A stretch of 64,000 nucleotides of DNA from Blumeriella jaapii (Eukaryota > Ascomycota > Leotiomycetes > Helotiales > Drepanopezizaceae). The translations under genes and the position numbers were made by a program. A model generated the notes under the pieces. The model searched no databases, was not told the origin of the DNA, and saw only the letters and a list, made by a program, of their open reading frames with translations. Positions within the stretch are counted from its first letter, which is position 1. Each line of letters opens with the position of its first letter. The DNA is taken from NCBI GenBank assembly GCA_009599575.1, contig VWND01000067.1, positions 1-64,000 of the forward strand, in the 5' to 3' direction. Positions 34,880 through 46,188 of the stretch are shown piece after piece.

Positions 34880-35043
34880 GTAAAGGTATGAATTAGAATG
34901 CGTGCCTATGGTACTATTTAAGGGGATGCTTTGCTTTTATATTTGTTAAAAATAGTCAGTGGCAGAGGATTTCGGAGGGGTCCATGCCTCAATCATAGCT
35001 AAAACTACCAACTCCTATTAATACAAGGTATCACCGTTTTACA
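34880..35043 (-). promoter_or_regulatory. 5' terminal (LTR-like) region of copy B with TATA box
   Basis: Reads inward from TGTAAAACGGTGATACC through GCATGGACCCCTCCG to AATATAAAAGCAAAGCATC, a likely TATA box about 110 bp from the end. It is less AT-decayed than the body. Homologous ends: 55,874 onward and 59,150 onward. I call it LTR-like because a TG start, TATA box and family-wide terminal position fit; its paired 3' LTR is not visible. Confidence 0.55.
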
Positions 35044-35290
35044 CTAATACGCTTCGTATAACTTTCTGATATTTAATTAAGCTCGCTGCAATAAGATTCC
35101 TTTTTATTTTAAATAAATTGTTAAGCTGCATTTTATTGGCTAGAAAAACCTCGTAGCCAATTTGCGAACTGCAGTTTTTGTTATTAGCAAATAAGCCGTT
35201 AACAAATACAAATAGCTTTGCAATAGAAAAATCGATTTGTATAAATAAAAATCTTCGATTTTAATTATTTATTATCTATCGAATTCGCTT
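35044..35290 (-). pseudogene. Copia RNase H N-terminal fragment
   Basis: Minus strand reads KLFVFVNGLFANNKNCSSQI, then LIKYQKVIRSVLV immediately before the copy B terminus. This is the Copia RNase H start (family F-x-D-x-S-F-A-N-N, Q-I-G-Y, S-x-K-x-x-R-V-x-R-S). The first catalytic Asp has become Asn. The remainder (A-S-E-L onward) is missing because of Gypsy copy B. Confidence 0.75.
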
Positions 35291-36394
35291 ATTAATTGTA
35301 TCGATATCTAATTAAATAAAATTTTCCATTTGTATTTGTACAGCTATTAAAAGGTCGAAAATAGCCTCGGATTAACACAAACTAATAATATAAGCTTTTC
35401 GAACGCGCTGGGCGAAATAATTGCTTTTATCGTTTTTGATTAGTTCGAGTTTTTTTGCTTAATCCTTTTGTCTAAAAAAAATAGAATTATTTGATTTATA
35501 TAAAGCTTTTCCGTTGAAAATCAAAACGTTGCTTTCACTTAGTATGTTTTTAAACTTTACATTAAAATCTGCTGCTTGTAATTCGGCCTTTTTTAAAGCC
35601 GAAAAAACGTCGTTTGCTAATTGCAACGTATCGTCTGTTTGCATTTCCACGATTGCAAAAGCAGAAGTAGTAGAAATAAATAAGCAGGGGTCGTATATTA
35701 ACGTAATTATATAAAACTTGTTTTTATAATACTTATAATACGTATCTCACCAATACGTGCCTGCCTCTGCTATACCGTACAAAAGCTTGTGAATCAGCAG
35801 AATCGAGCCTTTTGGGTAGCTAGATCGTAGCTTTTTAAAAAGATGCGTTAGAATCTGTTTTTCTAAAAACCGATTAGCGCTTATATAAACTTAAATAATA
35901 TTTTTTAAATGCAATATAGCGTTGCAAATATATTCGAAAATTAAAACGAAAACTATCATCAATCTTTGGTTATTTCGCTGAATAATGGATAATTAGGTAA
36001 AAATATCGTACTTCTTATCGTCGTTGTAGGCCTGAATTACCAATCTAGATTTTTCGAATAATATAGCTGTATTTTTGCCCTTGATTTTATTTATAATTCG
36101 TAAATTAAAAATTCGGCCGTAATAAAGAATGGGGTTGTATTATACAACCTTAAAAACGCTTTTCTCGATCAAACCTTTTACTTCCATTTTTTTAGAAGCT
36201 TCGAAAGGCTCGCCGAGGATTGTGATAACACCTTTTTGGCGTAGTTTGATTGAGCATTCAGCATCTGCCTTCTTCTTATATGTAAAATAGCTTGTAAGGT
36301 AACTTGTAATACAATCGTCGAGAAAATTAGTTTTGATAGTTTTTGTAGAAAATAATATATTAATATTATTTTTTCTCAAATTTTTTTTTTCCAA
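35291..36394 (-). pseudogene. Copia reverse transcriptase relic
   Basis: The 36,140-36,394 frame ends EVKGLIEKSVFKVV, the Copia RT start (family E-I-D-G-L-x-x-x-G-V-F). After several stops, YWWDTYYKYY near 35,740 and then 35,459-35,650 give MQTDDTLQLANDVFSALKKA. Q-T-D-D-T is the catalytic double-Asp box of this fungal Copia clade and it is intact, unlike those of the other elements. The downstream SNVLIFNGKALYKSNNSIF also fits. Confidence 0.78.
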
Positions 36395-36639
36395 TTCGTA
36401 AAACTCGTCAGTTGTAAATAACTGCTGTTGCTGTTGCTTTTTAATTTTTCGGAAAGGAACGCGTATTCTGGTGCTTTGGCGAACTTGTGTAGTTTCTGGA
36501 GGTTGAATTGGTGGTGCAATTAGCTCTGCAACAGGCTGTACAATTGCAGTTGGTGCAACAGGCTGTATAATTGCAGCTGGTAATGCAACCTTTTCCTTTT
36601 TAACAATTGGTTCAGAGGGGGTTTTATCGTTTAATTCGT

Positions 36640-37660
36640 GGTAAAGCTTGACTGACGTAATTCTGAAATCTGAAGTTTTATCGTTGACTTGAACTTTGCA
36701 AATATTGCCATCCTTTGAAATAAATTTGTAAGGGCCTGACTAACCTTTTTTTTCTTTGTATACGCGTACGTTTAATTGCAGGGGAAGATTAAATGTTTTT
36801 AAAATATTCGGGCCGTTTTTAATACGTAGGGCTTTCGAAATTTTGCGTTCGGCCTGGATTCGCCGAATTTCTTGGGTTATAAAACGTAATGCATCGCGTT
36901 TTTTCGTTATAAAAGCAGAAAAAGCGTTTGTTTTTGATAGACGGAAATATGCGCCGTATATTAATAAAATAAATATAATACCGCCTGGATTTGCAATATC
37001 GTTTATAATTTTAAAAGCTATTTTTAAAATTATATGCTTATCGAGGCTTTTATTTTTCAATTGCTTTTTCAGAATATTATAAATTCGTTTGAAAAGGCCG
37101 TGGTAACGTTTTACTTTGCTAATACTATTATAAGCTTCGATTAAAACGATTTTAATATTATATTTTATAAAACGTATTTGTTAACGAAACTTTTGAAAAA
37201 TTAAATTGGTTTTTGAATCGATAATAATTACGTCGGGTGGATTTAAATAAAAATCGATTTAATACAGCCGAAGTATATTTTATACGTGTTTTGCAATTAT
37301 ATTTTTTAAAAAACCATTAAAACTGTAAATGGTAGCTAAATCTACGATATAAAAGATTGGGTCGCCGTCGATATATATAATATTTATAATTACTAAATAA
37401 TTAAATTTATAATCGTTTTTTAATAAAATTTGAAATCGGCGAAAAGCTTGCTCGTATAATTAACATTGGGAATAATATTTTGCAATTTTTTCCAGGATAG
37501 CAGTTTCGAATTCCTGCCCTGCTCGTTTCAAAATAGCCGCAAAGCGCTGTACAAAAAAGTGTTTCCAACGTTTGTAAATCTGGCGTAGTTTTAGTTTTGT
37601 AAAATAGCAAAATAAGATTTTTTAAATATTAAACAGTATAAATAAATATTTCCATTTTCG
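36640..37660 (-). pseudogene. Copia integrase relic
   Basis: From about 37,600 downward: KRWKHFFVQRFAAILKRAGQ (pre-integrase, where family has H-P), YIDGDPIFYIVDLATIY, then WIDFYLNPPDVIIIDSKTN, where the second catalytic Asp is kept as D-S. Next come SISKVKRYHG (family K-V-E-R-Y-H; the Glu is Lys) and the open frame 36,740-37,060 with IINDIANPGGIIFILLIYGA and AERKISKALRIKNGPNI, ending VRVYKEKKG. A G-P-Y-K segment and a linker with repeated Pro-Val/Ala-Ile phrases follow at 36,400-36,730. Confidence 0.82.
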
Positions 37661-38370
37661 AATTACTGATACGCCAAGGCCATTTTTTTATATAAGCATA
37701 TTATATAAATTATCGAAATAAATATAAAAAGCATTTATATTTTTTAAACAAATTAAAAAAAAAGTATTAGTATTAACGATATAAAACTTGATTTTGCTAA
37801 TAAATGTTGTAATAAAAACTGTTTTTTGAATATTTGCAAAAGTTATTTTAAAGCTAATCGTATTTTTCTTCGAAAAAAAGTCAAAAGCAAGCTGAAATAA
37901 CAATTTTTTAAAAGCTTTAAATTAAAATATATTATTTGAAGATTTGTTAGCTGCATTTAAATCTGGAAAAAATCTTTGGAATTTATATAAAAAATATTTC
38001 GAGCCTGAAATATACGTTTTTAGTAGGGGTTTATCGTTTTTCTGAATAGAAGGGTTTATAGGGTTAAGCTTTGTAAAAGCGTGGTAGGCAGATCGCTTTT
38101 ATAAAATAGTCAAAACTTCGACTTTTATTATTTTGCCAGCTTTTATATAAAAAGTTTGAATAAAGAAATTGTTTTAATACTTATCCCTATCGTAATAGCC
38201 GTTTTCGGCGTTCCATATATTATATTAATCAGGAAAAAAGAAAAAGGCGTCTTCCAAGCTTTTAACGCTTTCGTATTGCGCAAAAAAGTTTATATATTAT
38301 TATACAGTCGAGGGAATTCCAGTAAAATAAGCTTTATTAGCGCTGTATTCGTCGTATACTTTTTTTCGTT
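37661..38370 (-). pseudogene. Copia protease / GAG-pre-integrase relic
   Basis: Frame 37,688-37,903 contains IVNTNTFFLICLKNINAFYI, with other weak fragments upstream. This is the expected place for Copia protease and pre-integrase, but the protease Asp loop is not convincingly readable. Confidence 0.45.
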
Positions 38371-38379
38371 TTTTTTAAA

Positions 38380-39367
38380 AGTGTTTTATTAACCAGCAGT
38401 TTACTTTTTTGCATATCCAACACTTTTTAAATTGGGAAAAACTGCTAGAACTGCCTAAATAGCCTTTTCGGCCTCGGAATCCTCCTTTTTTTCTGAATAA
38501 GCCTTTATTTTAGTAGCCTTTACCGAAACGTTTTTCGCGACCTTTACCTCTGTAAATTCGGTTTGTATAATAGTTTTCATTTTGATTTGCAAAAGTAACA
38601 GAAGTTTAAAAAAGCTGGAGGATAATAAAGGTTAATTTTCGCAATTGAACTTCTCGTTCAATGGTTCCAATTGTATTGCGTAGCTGGAATACGACGCTTT
38701 CATACGTATTTGCAGGGTTTATTAGGACGTATTTGCATTTTTGTACGCTATTGCAAACGCTAATAATCTGGTTTCGCAAATAATTATCGGTTTCGTACTT
38801 TTTAATAAAAGCTTATTAATATAGCGCTAATCTTTCGAATATAATTTCCAAGCATTCCAAGCGCGACTTGCCAGGGTTTTCAGCCTGTATTCCTTTGTAT
38901 ATAATTATACGCTATGCTGTCAAATAAAGCTTACGGTTTTCAGTCGTTTCGAAGTAAACTTTTATAAAATTAATTATTACGCCAAATTAATAGTTTTTAC
39001 GAATTATAATATTGCAGTAGTAAGCGTCAGCTGCTTTTTTAAGCATGTACGGAAAAGCTTTTGCGTATAGGCTTTCGGAAAAATTGCATAAATCGCATAA
39101 ATTATAAAACTTCTTCAACTTTACGTAAAATATGTCCTATATTCCACCACCGTATTTTATTTTATTTTTGTAATATATTTTGCTGAAGTTCAGAATTAGC
39201 TGTGCAGAATTATTTTTTTTGTAAGGTCTGACTATTTCTGCTTTTTCGTCGTCGCTTTTATCGGAAGAATTAAAATCGTTATTTTTAACCTTAGGAATTT
39301 TCGTTTTGTTTTTGAAATTGTATAACGTTTTGCTTCGTATAAAAAGTGTATTACGTACGCTATTATC
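38380..39367 (-). pseudogene. Copia gag relic with C-x2-C-x4-C-x4-H knuckle
   Basis: Minus-strand reading from 39,367: KIYYKNKIKYGGGI, FYNLCDLCNFSESLYAKAFP, then ENPGKSRLECLEIIFERLAL, ETDNYLRNQIISVCNSVQKC, YYTNRIYRGKGREKRFGKGY and KKCWICKKVNCWLIKH near 38,380-38,435. The last is the C-x2-C-x4-C-x4-H knuckle of fungal Copia gag. Multiple stops. The upstream part of gag lies across the LINE insertion at 45,705-46,665. Confidence 0.75.
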
Positions 39368-39381
39368 GCTACTTTTGATAA
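39368..39381. repeat. Left target-site duplication of the LINE (GCTACTTTTGATAA)
   Basis: The 14-bp sequence GCTACTTTTGATAA occurs here and again at 45,691-45,704, exactly flanking the LINE. Copia gag coding lies outside both copies. Confidence 0.85.
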
Positions 39382-39414
39382 CACATCCTTTATAATATAT
39401 ACGGATTTTACTTT

Positions 39415-39768
39415 TTGTTCGCAACAATTATTAAATTTATTACATTCGATTCGGAAGACTCGTTTTTTTCCGAATCTCGAGGAATCAGCTCGAAAGTTCG
39501 TCGCGTTCGCCGTACAGCTTGCGAAATGATTTTTTTCATTTTTTTTCGGTCGTCCGACGATTACGACCACGATTACGACGAGTTGTATATTCGTTTTATA
39601 AACGCAATTTCACCGTTTCAATTGAATTTACATTTTAAAAAAAAAAAGCAGACGAGTATTTTTAATATTCGCTTTTTTTTTTTCGTTTTAAAATACGAAG
39701 CGCGAATATTTATTATTGCAACGTCGGTTATTATTAGCCAGCTCGACAAAGCAGATCGACAATTTTAA
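39415..39768 (+). pseudogene. LINE ORF1 N-terminal fragment
   Basis: An open frame of 117 codons starting 33 bp inside the LINE: FDSEDSFFSESRGISSKVRR, then RSSDDYDHDYDELYIRF. The acidic and Arg-rich N-terminus is typical of fungal LINE ORF1. The remainder of ORF1 (to about 41,300) has many stops, and no clear zinc knuckle was read. Confidence 0.45.
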
Positions 39769-41689
39769 ATACGTCGCAAAATATAAATACAATTCGCGAC
39801 CGCTGCCGATAGCGTCGTAAATTAGCAAAAAAAGTCCGAAGCGCGATAATACGTCGAAAAGCTTGCAAAAGGCTTTATTTTTTTTTTGCAAACCCGCGCT
39901 TTTATTATTTTTTTCGCCGCTTCGCCAAATAGCATCGACCTTTTTTTTTTTTTTTTGCTAAATTAATTATTTAAACAGACCGAATTTTACAAAAAATTTT
40001 AAAAACTTTAATAAACTTCGAAAAATTAAAATCGATTATCGTTAAAAAGTTATAATAATAAACGCGTCCGTTTATTAACGGAATTTTACGCGTTTTCTTA
40101 AACTTATTTATCGAAAATTAATTAGCAAAAGTTCGATAAAACCATCGCTTTTTAATTACGTCGGCGGAAAGCATTTTGCTAAATAAGCTTAATATTTTCG
40201 TATTTAAGTAAAAAATCGCGAAATTTATACCGGGCCTAACGAAAAACGCGATTAAAAACTTAACGCTTACGAAAATAAGCTAGGCTTTTTATTTAATCGA
40301 TTTGAAAACTAAAAACTTTTTTATTATTTAAAAAAGCGTCGAGATTTTTCGCAAAATACTCGGGGCCACCGCCGTACGTATTTCGGAAAAATAATATAAT
40401 TACGCGGTACAAAACGTTTTAGCTACGGTTTCGAAGCTATTCGGCGACGTTTTTTATTGTTTAAAATATATAAAAAACGAGGTTTTTATTCAAATCAAAA
40501 TTAAGCCGATTAATACGCGCTTTTTTCGATACGAAGCGAATTTAGCTATAAGTAAGCAAACCTGGATTATTTCTTTTTTATAACTAATTAAAAACTTTAT
40601 TTTTTTCGGCGTCAGCGCTTAGGCCAAACTTATCGATAAAAAACCGGCTATATTTCGTTATAACCCTGGATGCTAAAGCTTTTGCAATTTATTAGCTTGC
40701 ATTCGATACGCTCGTTGCAATTATTATAATAACCGAATATAAAACTACGATGGCCCGATTAGTTTTAATTGCAAAACAGCTTTATAATACGCGAATTATT
40801 ATAAATTATACGCTGCGAATTATTTACGCTGTTTTGCGGCTTTTCGCCGCGTAAATAATAAAATAATACGACCAATCAAAAAAAAACTAAAAGCTGTCCG
40901 GCGATTAAAAAAAACGATTTATTCGATCGCGATTATTTTTATTATTAAAATTTTTATTTTTTCAAATAATAATAATCCGGTTTTTAATAACGCGGACCGA
41001 AAAAAAAAACGCGAAAACGCCGTAACGGCATACGAGCAAAAAATTACCGCGCTTTTAATTATTATTTCCGCCGCGGCTATAACGCTAAACGTAATTTTTT
41101 CGGGCCGCTTAATCCGAAATTTAATTTTAAAGCAATCGCTGAATATTTAATATTTTGGCCGAAAAGCATACTCGATTTTCGACGATACGGCTTTCGTAGC
41201 TTTTTCGCAAAGCACGCTTTTTTTTATTTCGTTAAAAGCAATTTACCCGTTTTTATCGGATTAGCTACGAAATAAATTTTAAATCTTCGCAAACGAGTTA
41301 AAAAAAATAAATATTAATATCGATACTTTTATTTTTTAATAATAAAATATTTTTATAAGTAATACGAAAGATTCCGCAATCGAAAACTTAAAACAAATTT
41401 TAATATTTGTTAGGCAAACGTTTAAAAAAAACAACCGAAGCATATTACGCTTTTGCATTTATATAATACAAAGCGCATAAACGTAATTTACGTATAAAAA
41501 CTTTAAAACGCTTCGGAAATTAAAATACAAAACCATCCGTTATACGATTTATATATACCGATCGATTTAAAGAACGAAACCGAAAAGGAAATCTTCGAGC
41601 GAATACGCTTTAAAATATTAATTTATATTCGAAAAAGCGTAAAACTTAATTTATAACAACGACGATTAATTAACAGCAAAAATCTGTTT

Positions 41690-42200
41690 TAATTAAACGT
41701 AAATATATATTTCATTTTCAACGTATATAAACAAAATTATATTTAATAAATATTAAATTACGTAATATATTTCGAACTATTTTTTAATTATATAATAAGC
41801 GGCGATTTTAATATCCGATACGACATTTTTGAGCCGGGATCGGATACGGCAAAAAATAAAAAATATTTCGCGGATTAGGCTGTTATTTCGGATATAGATT
41901 TTATCGGCGCCGCTAGCGAGCTTATTTATAATAAAAAATACGTTTTGGATTTTACTTTTTCGAACGTATTTAACTCGATTATTACGATACGATACGATAT
42001 GCACAACGGCTTAAATTACGAAATTTAAATAACGACTTTTTTTAACAAAAGGAAAATACTCGTAATTTAAATATATTATAAAATATCCGATTTAAAACTC
42101 GGCAAATTCGCCGGCTTAATACGCGCAGAAATCAGCCGATTTGCGAACTTCGTTATATTATTAACGCTAGAAAAGCTGAACGAATACGCGGCTGCGCTAG
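41690..42200 (+). pseudogene. LINE APE-type endonuclease relic
   Basis: ISGDFNIRYDIF at about 41,796-41,831 is the G-D-F-N-x-R-H block (His now Tyr). FIGAASELIYNKKYVLDFTF at about 41,905-41,965 is followed by ITIRYDMHNGLNYEI, where relatives have S-D-H: the terminal catalytic Asp-His are now Asn-Tyr. YKISDLKLGKFAGLIRAEIS follows. Confidence 0.8.
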
Positions 42201-42779
42201 TCCGGGTTTTTTAAAAAAATATTACAACTGCCGGAAAACCTTTTTAAAAAAGCTTACAAGCTATTTTATAATAGATTAACAAATGCTAAAAAGCCAAAAA
42301 TAAATATTTGCGAATACGCCGAATAATATACGACGGTGAAATTTTCGAAAAAACCAGGCAGTTTTTCGTTATAATACGCAAAGCGAAAAAAGATTATTAG
42401 CGGAAGCTTATTAACAAAATCGATAATAACGAAAAACTATATAAAATAATAGGCTAGCATCGAATAACTACGAATTTTAAAACTTTTTTATTAATAATAA
42501 ACGGCATTGTGATTAAAAATACTAGAAACAAAGCCAACGTTTTAAAAAACGAAATATTCGGCCGTTTCTCAGCTATCGACGATTTCGATCAGGATTTTTT
42601 TATCGAATAAATAAAGTCGGGCCATTTTCTTTAGGCAGATTTCGTATCGTTCGAAAAAATAAAAAAATATTATATCGGAATTATTAATATTTTTTCGGAT
42701 ATTAATCGGATTACGATAAAACTTTTAAAAGCTTGCTAAAAAAAAATTAAAACCGTTATATATAATTTGTTTAACCGCT

Positions 42780-43700
42780 GTTTCGCAACGAATTATTTTC
42801 CGACTTTTTAAAAGCTGGCCGAAATAATTATAATAATTAAAATCGGCAAACGAAACAAATTTTTTTTACGTTCGTAGCGCCCGATCGCTTTTTTTTTTTA
42901 TATATTTAAAAGCTTCGAAAAAATTATCGCTAATAAAATCGCGTAAATAACGTTTACGACCGGCTTGCTTAGCTTATAATATAAAAACGCTTTTTCGAAA
43001 CGCTCTGCTTTCGATTTAACAGCGTATTTTACGGCCGATATCGAAACTGCGTTTATCGTAAAAAAATATATTACGATTATTATTTTAAACGTATAAAGCG
43101 CGTTCGACGCCGTTTTAATCCGACGCTTATTTAAAAAAATAACCGAGCAAAAATGGCTTTTTTTATTTTTTTTATTAATTAAATCGTTTTTTACGAAACG
43201 ACGAATGCAAATACGATTCGAAAAAAAAATTATTAATTTTAGCTACGTTTATTACGGCATTTTCTAAAAATCGTTATTTTCTTCGGTTTTATATATATTA
43301 TATTTAACAGAATTGCTTAATTAAAACTTTACTTTTCGCTTTAAATACGCAAACGATATATTAATTTATCGTATTTTATATAATTTAAACAATAATATTA
43401 AATTATTTGCGAAAAACGTTCGCGATATTTTCGAATAAAAAAACGAATATAAAATCGCTTTTGCGCCGGAAAAAATCGAAATAATATATAGTTATATGTA
43501 AAACAATAATTACGCTTTTCCGATTATAATCGACGATAAAATTACGATTTTTTATATTATTACGGCGAAAAAAAGCGAGCAATCCGCGCTGCGTTAACTA
43601 AAAATTTAATTCGATCGAAAACTTATTTTTAAACGATACGTTAAAAAACGCGTAAGCAAAATATAATAAACGGCGTAATATATTAAAAGTTTCGGCCGAA
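42780..43700 (+). pseudogene. LINE reverse transcriptase relic
   Basis: Recognisable blocks: a fragment of the S-C-x-G-K-x-F-E-K-I region near 42,890-42,940, VQSAFDAVLIRRLF-type block at about 43,090-43,130, and KYANDILIYRILYNLNN at about 43,340-43,390. Y-A-N-D replaces Y-A-D-D, so the first Asp of the catalytic pair is Asn. Numerous stops. Confidence 0.8.
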
Positions 43701-44179
43701 TTAATAATAGCCTTTCGGCCAGCGCGCTACGAAAAGCAATAATTATTTATATTTTTCTTTCGATATTATTTAAAACCGAAATCTGATACGCAGGCCGTAC
43801 GAAACTTAAACGCCGAACCGGACGAAACAGCTAAATCAGCATTCGTTTCGGCGATTATATCGATTTAATATAAAAAATTATTATTTTGGCCGTACGAAAA
43901 GTATTTTTTATATAACGCATTATTTTTTTTATTATAATAATACGGGACGCAGGCTTTTTTTCCGCAAACGCGGTTTTAAAAAAGGCCAAAATACGTTTTG
44001 CGATAAAATTGCAAATCGTAAACGAAGCGTATTTTTTAATTTAACGTATTTTTATTTTAATAATCTTTCGAAGCAAATACGCGAGCATATATATAGCCGC
44101 TAAAACGAAAATTCAGCGCTTCGGCGATATTTTTTTACGAATTCTACGACTTAAATTGATTTTTTCGCATTTTTCGCCC

Positions 44180-45260
44180 GGCAGCCGCACCGATTTTATT
44201 ATAAACGTTAAAAAAAAAAAAGCCGCGGAAAATTTTAAAAAATAATAAGCAGAATTACTTTTCGAAAACGTTACGATTTTCTCGAACAATTGCGAAAAAT
44301 ATAAAAACGACGCTTATTTTATAAATTACGAATACGTTATATATTAGAACCGCAGGCAAATAGCGTTTAAATACGGCTCGATAAACGATTATTTTTACGT
44401 TTTCGACGCAAAAGCGATAAAAATATAAAAAAGCTTGTAAAAAGCTGCGAGCATACTAGCCGAAATACGTACGCAAAAGCTATAAATATATATCGACAGT
44501 ATTTTAATAATTTAAAAAATACGCGGAATACTTTTTTTTTTTTTTTAATAAGCTTTTCTGGCCTGTTAAAAAATAATAAAAACATACGACGTAAAAATTA
44601 AATAAGCATCGGGCCATACGAATATCGAAAACAACAAAGCCGCCGATAAATTGGCAAATGCGAATATAAAAAAAACCTTTTGGAATAAAAGCTTTGCGTT
44701 CGAACCGATTGTAAATAAAATACGCTCCGATTTCAAAAAAATACGAAATTCGCATCGAAGCCGCTAATAAAAAACAGCCAGCAAAAAGCTTTTACGAAAT
44801 TACAAGCGGTGAAATCCGGTATACGCAATTAAACTTTTGCTAAAGCTCGATATACCGAAACGACTGTTTTATTATTATTTAGCGATCAGAATTATTTATA
44901 AAAACTACGAATAATATTACGTTAAATATAATTATACCGACGCCGAACTGCGCTGCAAATACAAAAAGCTTAAAATCCTATTGCATTTCGTATTATATCG
45001 CCGCGCGAATAAACGTTTTTCTGATTAGCTTAAAAAAATTCGATCAAACGCTTTTTTCCGAACCGAGCGAAAAGCCGTGTTATTTTTTAAAAACTTGTTT
45101 CGCGAGCCAAAGAATTTTATAACGTTTTTACGCGTTATTATTACAATTTTTTAAATATAACCAATTTTATTATACGTATATTGCTTATTTTGATCGAATG
45201 CAATTCGAATAAAATAAACTGCGTACGGCCGCGCGAAGCGACGTTACAACGGAGCGAATA
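44180..45260 (+). pseudogene. LINE RNase H and C-terminal CCHC relic
   Basis: IYIDSI near 44,485-44,503 is the first Asp strand of RNase H. SGHTNIENNKAADKLANANI near 44,606-44,670 is the G-H-x-x-I-x-G-N-E-x-A-D block. DAELRCKYKKLKILLHFVLY near 44,938-45,000 keeps part of a Cys...His...Cys cluster (one Cys now Tyr). Coding appears to end near 45,170-45,260. Confidence 0.75.
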
Positions 45261-45690
45261 TTATTTTGTATATTTGTATAACGGATGCTTTTTTATTTTG
45301 ATAGGCGCAAGCCTGTTTTTAGCTTTTGATTTTTAAATTCGGATATTTAAATATTTACTTTTTTTTTTTTTTTTCGGCCTATTAGCTATACTATTGTGCG
45401 TTTCTACGCAACCGACAAATTATATTTTAATCGGTGCCGTATGCATATTTTTTAAGCTTTTTTTTAGGCTTTACGCTTATATATTTTATTAACGAATTAT
45501 CGCAAAAAGCGGCGAAAAGCGTAGTCGACAGCAGTTTTAGCTGTATTAATACGAACTGCTTTCGGGGTCGTATTTTATATTTAATTCTTTAGTTTAGCAC
45601 GTTTCCGTATCCTCTGGGAGGTCCTAGGAGGGCAGCCTCTCGGCTGCACTCCGCTAGACGTTAATTAATACTATTACTACTACTATTACT
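45261..45690 (+). other. LINE 3' UTR and simple-repeat tail
   Basis: Non-coding; includes a GC-rich imperfect hairpin GCAGCCTCTCGGCTGC at 45,632-45,647 (stem GCAGCC/GGCTGC) with CTCTGGGAGG upstream, which might be a 3' recognition structure. It ends in TACTATTACTACTACTATT just before the right target duplication at 45,691. Confidence 0.6.
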
Positions 45691-46188
45691 GCTACTTTTG
45701 ATAAGTATTTTAATTGTTCGTAACGCATAAACGTTAGCTAAACTGTCTTTTGCCTTTTAAAATCCACTTTTATTATTTTCGATATAAATATTTTTATTAT
45801 TATAATAATTTTTATTTCCAGCAACAGATTTAAATAGAAAAAGCAAGAATGGGTTTTTTTTTTTACTTTTGAAAGCTATTTCGTAGCTAAGTTTTTTAAT
45901 TTTTATTTATTATCGTTTTTTGTTTGCAGAAGTAAAAAAAGTAGGTTCGTTCTTTTGAAATATCGCTGCCAAACGATTTACATAATTATTATTTCGGTTT
46001 TTAATAAATAGGGCCATATTAATTCCATAAGTAAACAAATAGTTGTAAAAATTGCGTTTTAAAAAAGCGTATGTAATATTAAATAGATCGGCGTTTTAAT
46101 TAGCAAAATCTTTTTGAAAAAGCTTTTATAAGCCTTTTTTTTAAACGTATTTGTGTTTTGCTTTATATCGCTTTAAAAAAAAGTAAAT

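Larger units (their letters stand above)
26817..35043 (-). mobile_element. Ty3/Gypsy element copy B, RIP-degraded, next to Copia
   Basis: Minus-strand element whose 5' terminus is at 35,043 (reads TGTAAAACGGTGATACC on the minus strand). It then has a TATAAAAG box, a gag relic, retropepsin, RT and integrase, ending at 26,817. The 5' terminal sequence recurs at 55,874 and 59,150. It stops exactly inside the Copia RNase H coding sequence, which continues beyond 35,044, so B probably inserted in Copia. No matching 3' LTR was seen at 26,817, and the rest of Copia is not found there, so the far end was rearranged or replaced. Confidence 0.75.
35044..39381 (-). mobile_element. Ty1/Copia element, pol and C-terminal gag part
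   Basis: Minus-strand Copia of the fungal type. From 39,381 downward come gag, a Cys-rich knuckle, protease and GAG-pre-integrase region, integrase, reverse transcriptase and the start of RNase H. It is cut at 35,043 by Gypsy copy B. Its 5' part lies at 45,691-46,872 beyond the LINE insertion. The order protease-integrase-RT-RNase H separates it from Gypsy. Decay is uneven: several segments keep CA/TG and read well, while others are full of stops. Confidence 0.85.
39382..45690 (+). mobile_element. Tad1-like LINE (non-LTR retrotransposon), RIP-degraded
   Basis: A 6.3-kb plus-strand element flanked by a 14-bp target duplication and inserted in antisense in Copia gag. It holds an ORF1 relic, an APE-type endonuclease, a reverse transcriptase, an RNase H and a C-terminal Cys/His cluster, then a 3' UTR. 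The tail is TACTATTACTACTACTATT rather than poly-A, as in Tad1-clade elements with simple-repeat tails. The length is near full size for the clade. Strong RIP: in 40,201-40,260 I count six CpG, no CA and no TG. Confidence 0.85.

Noticed and set aside
36756..37082. Plus-strand 108-codon frame
   Set aside because: Antisense to the clear Copia integrase frame at 36,740-37,060.
39137..39570. Minus-strand frames crossing 39,381
   Set aside because: They run across the Copia-LINE junction, so their N-terminal parts are antisense LINE.
39688..44755. Minus-strand frames within the LINE (39,688-39,891; 41,777-42,004; 44,367-44,755)
   Set aside because: Antisense shadows of ORF1, endonuclease and RNase H.
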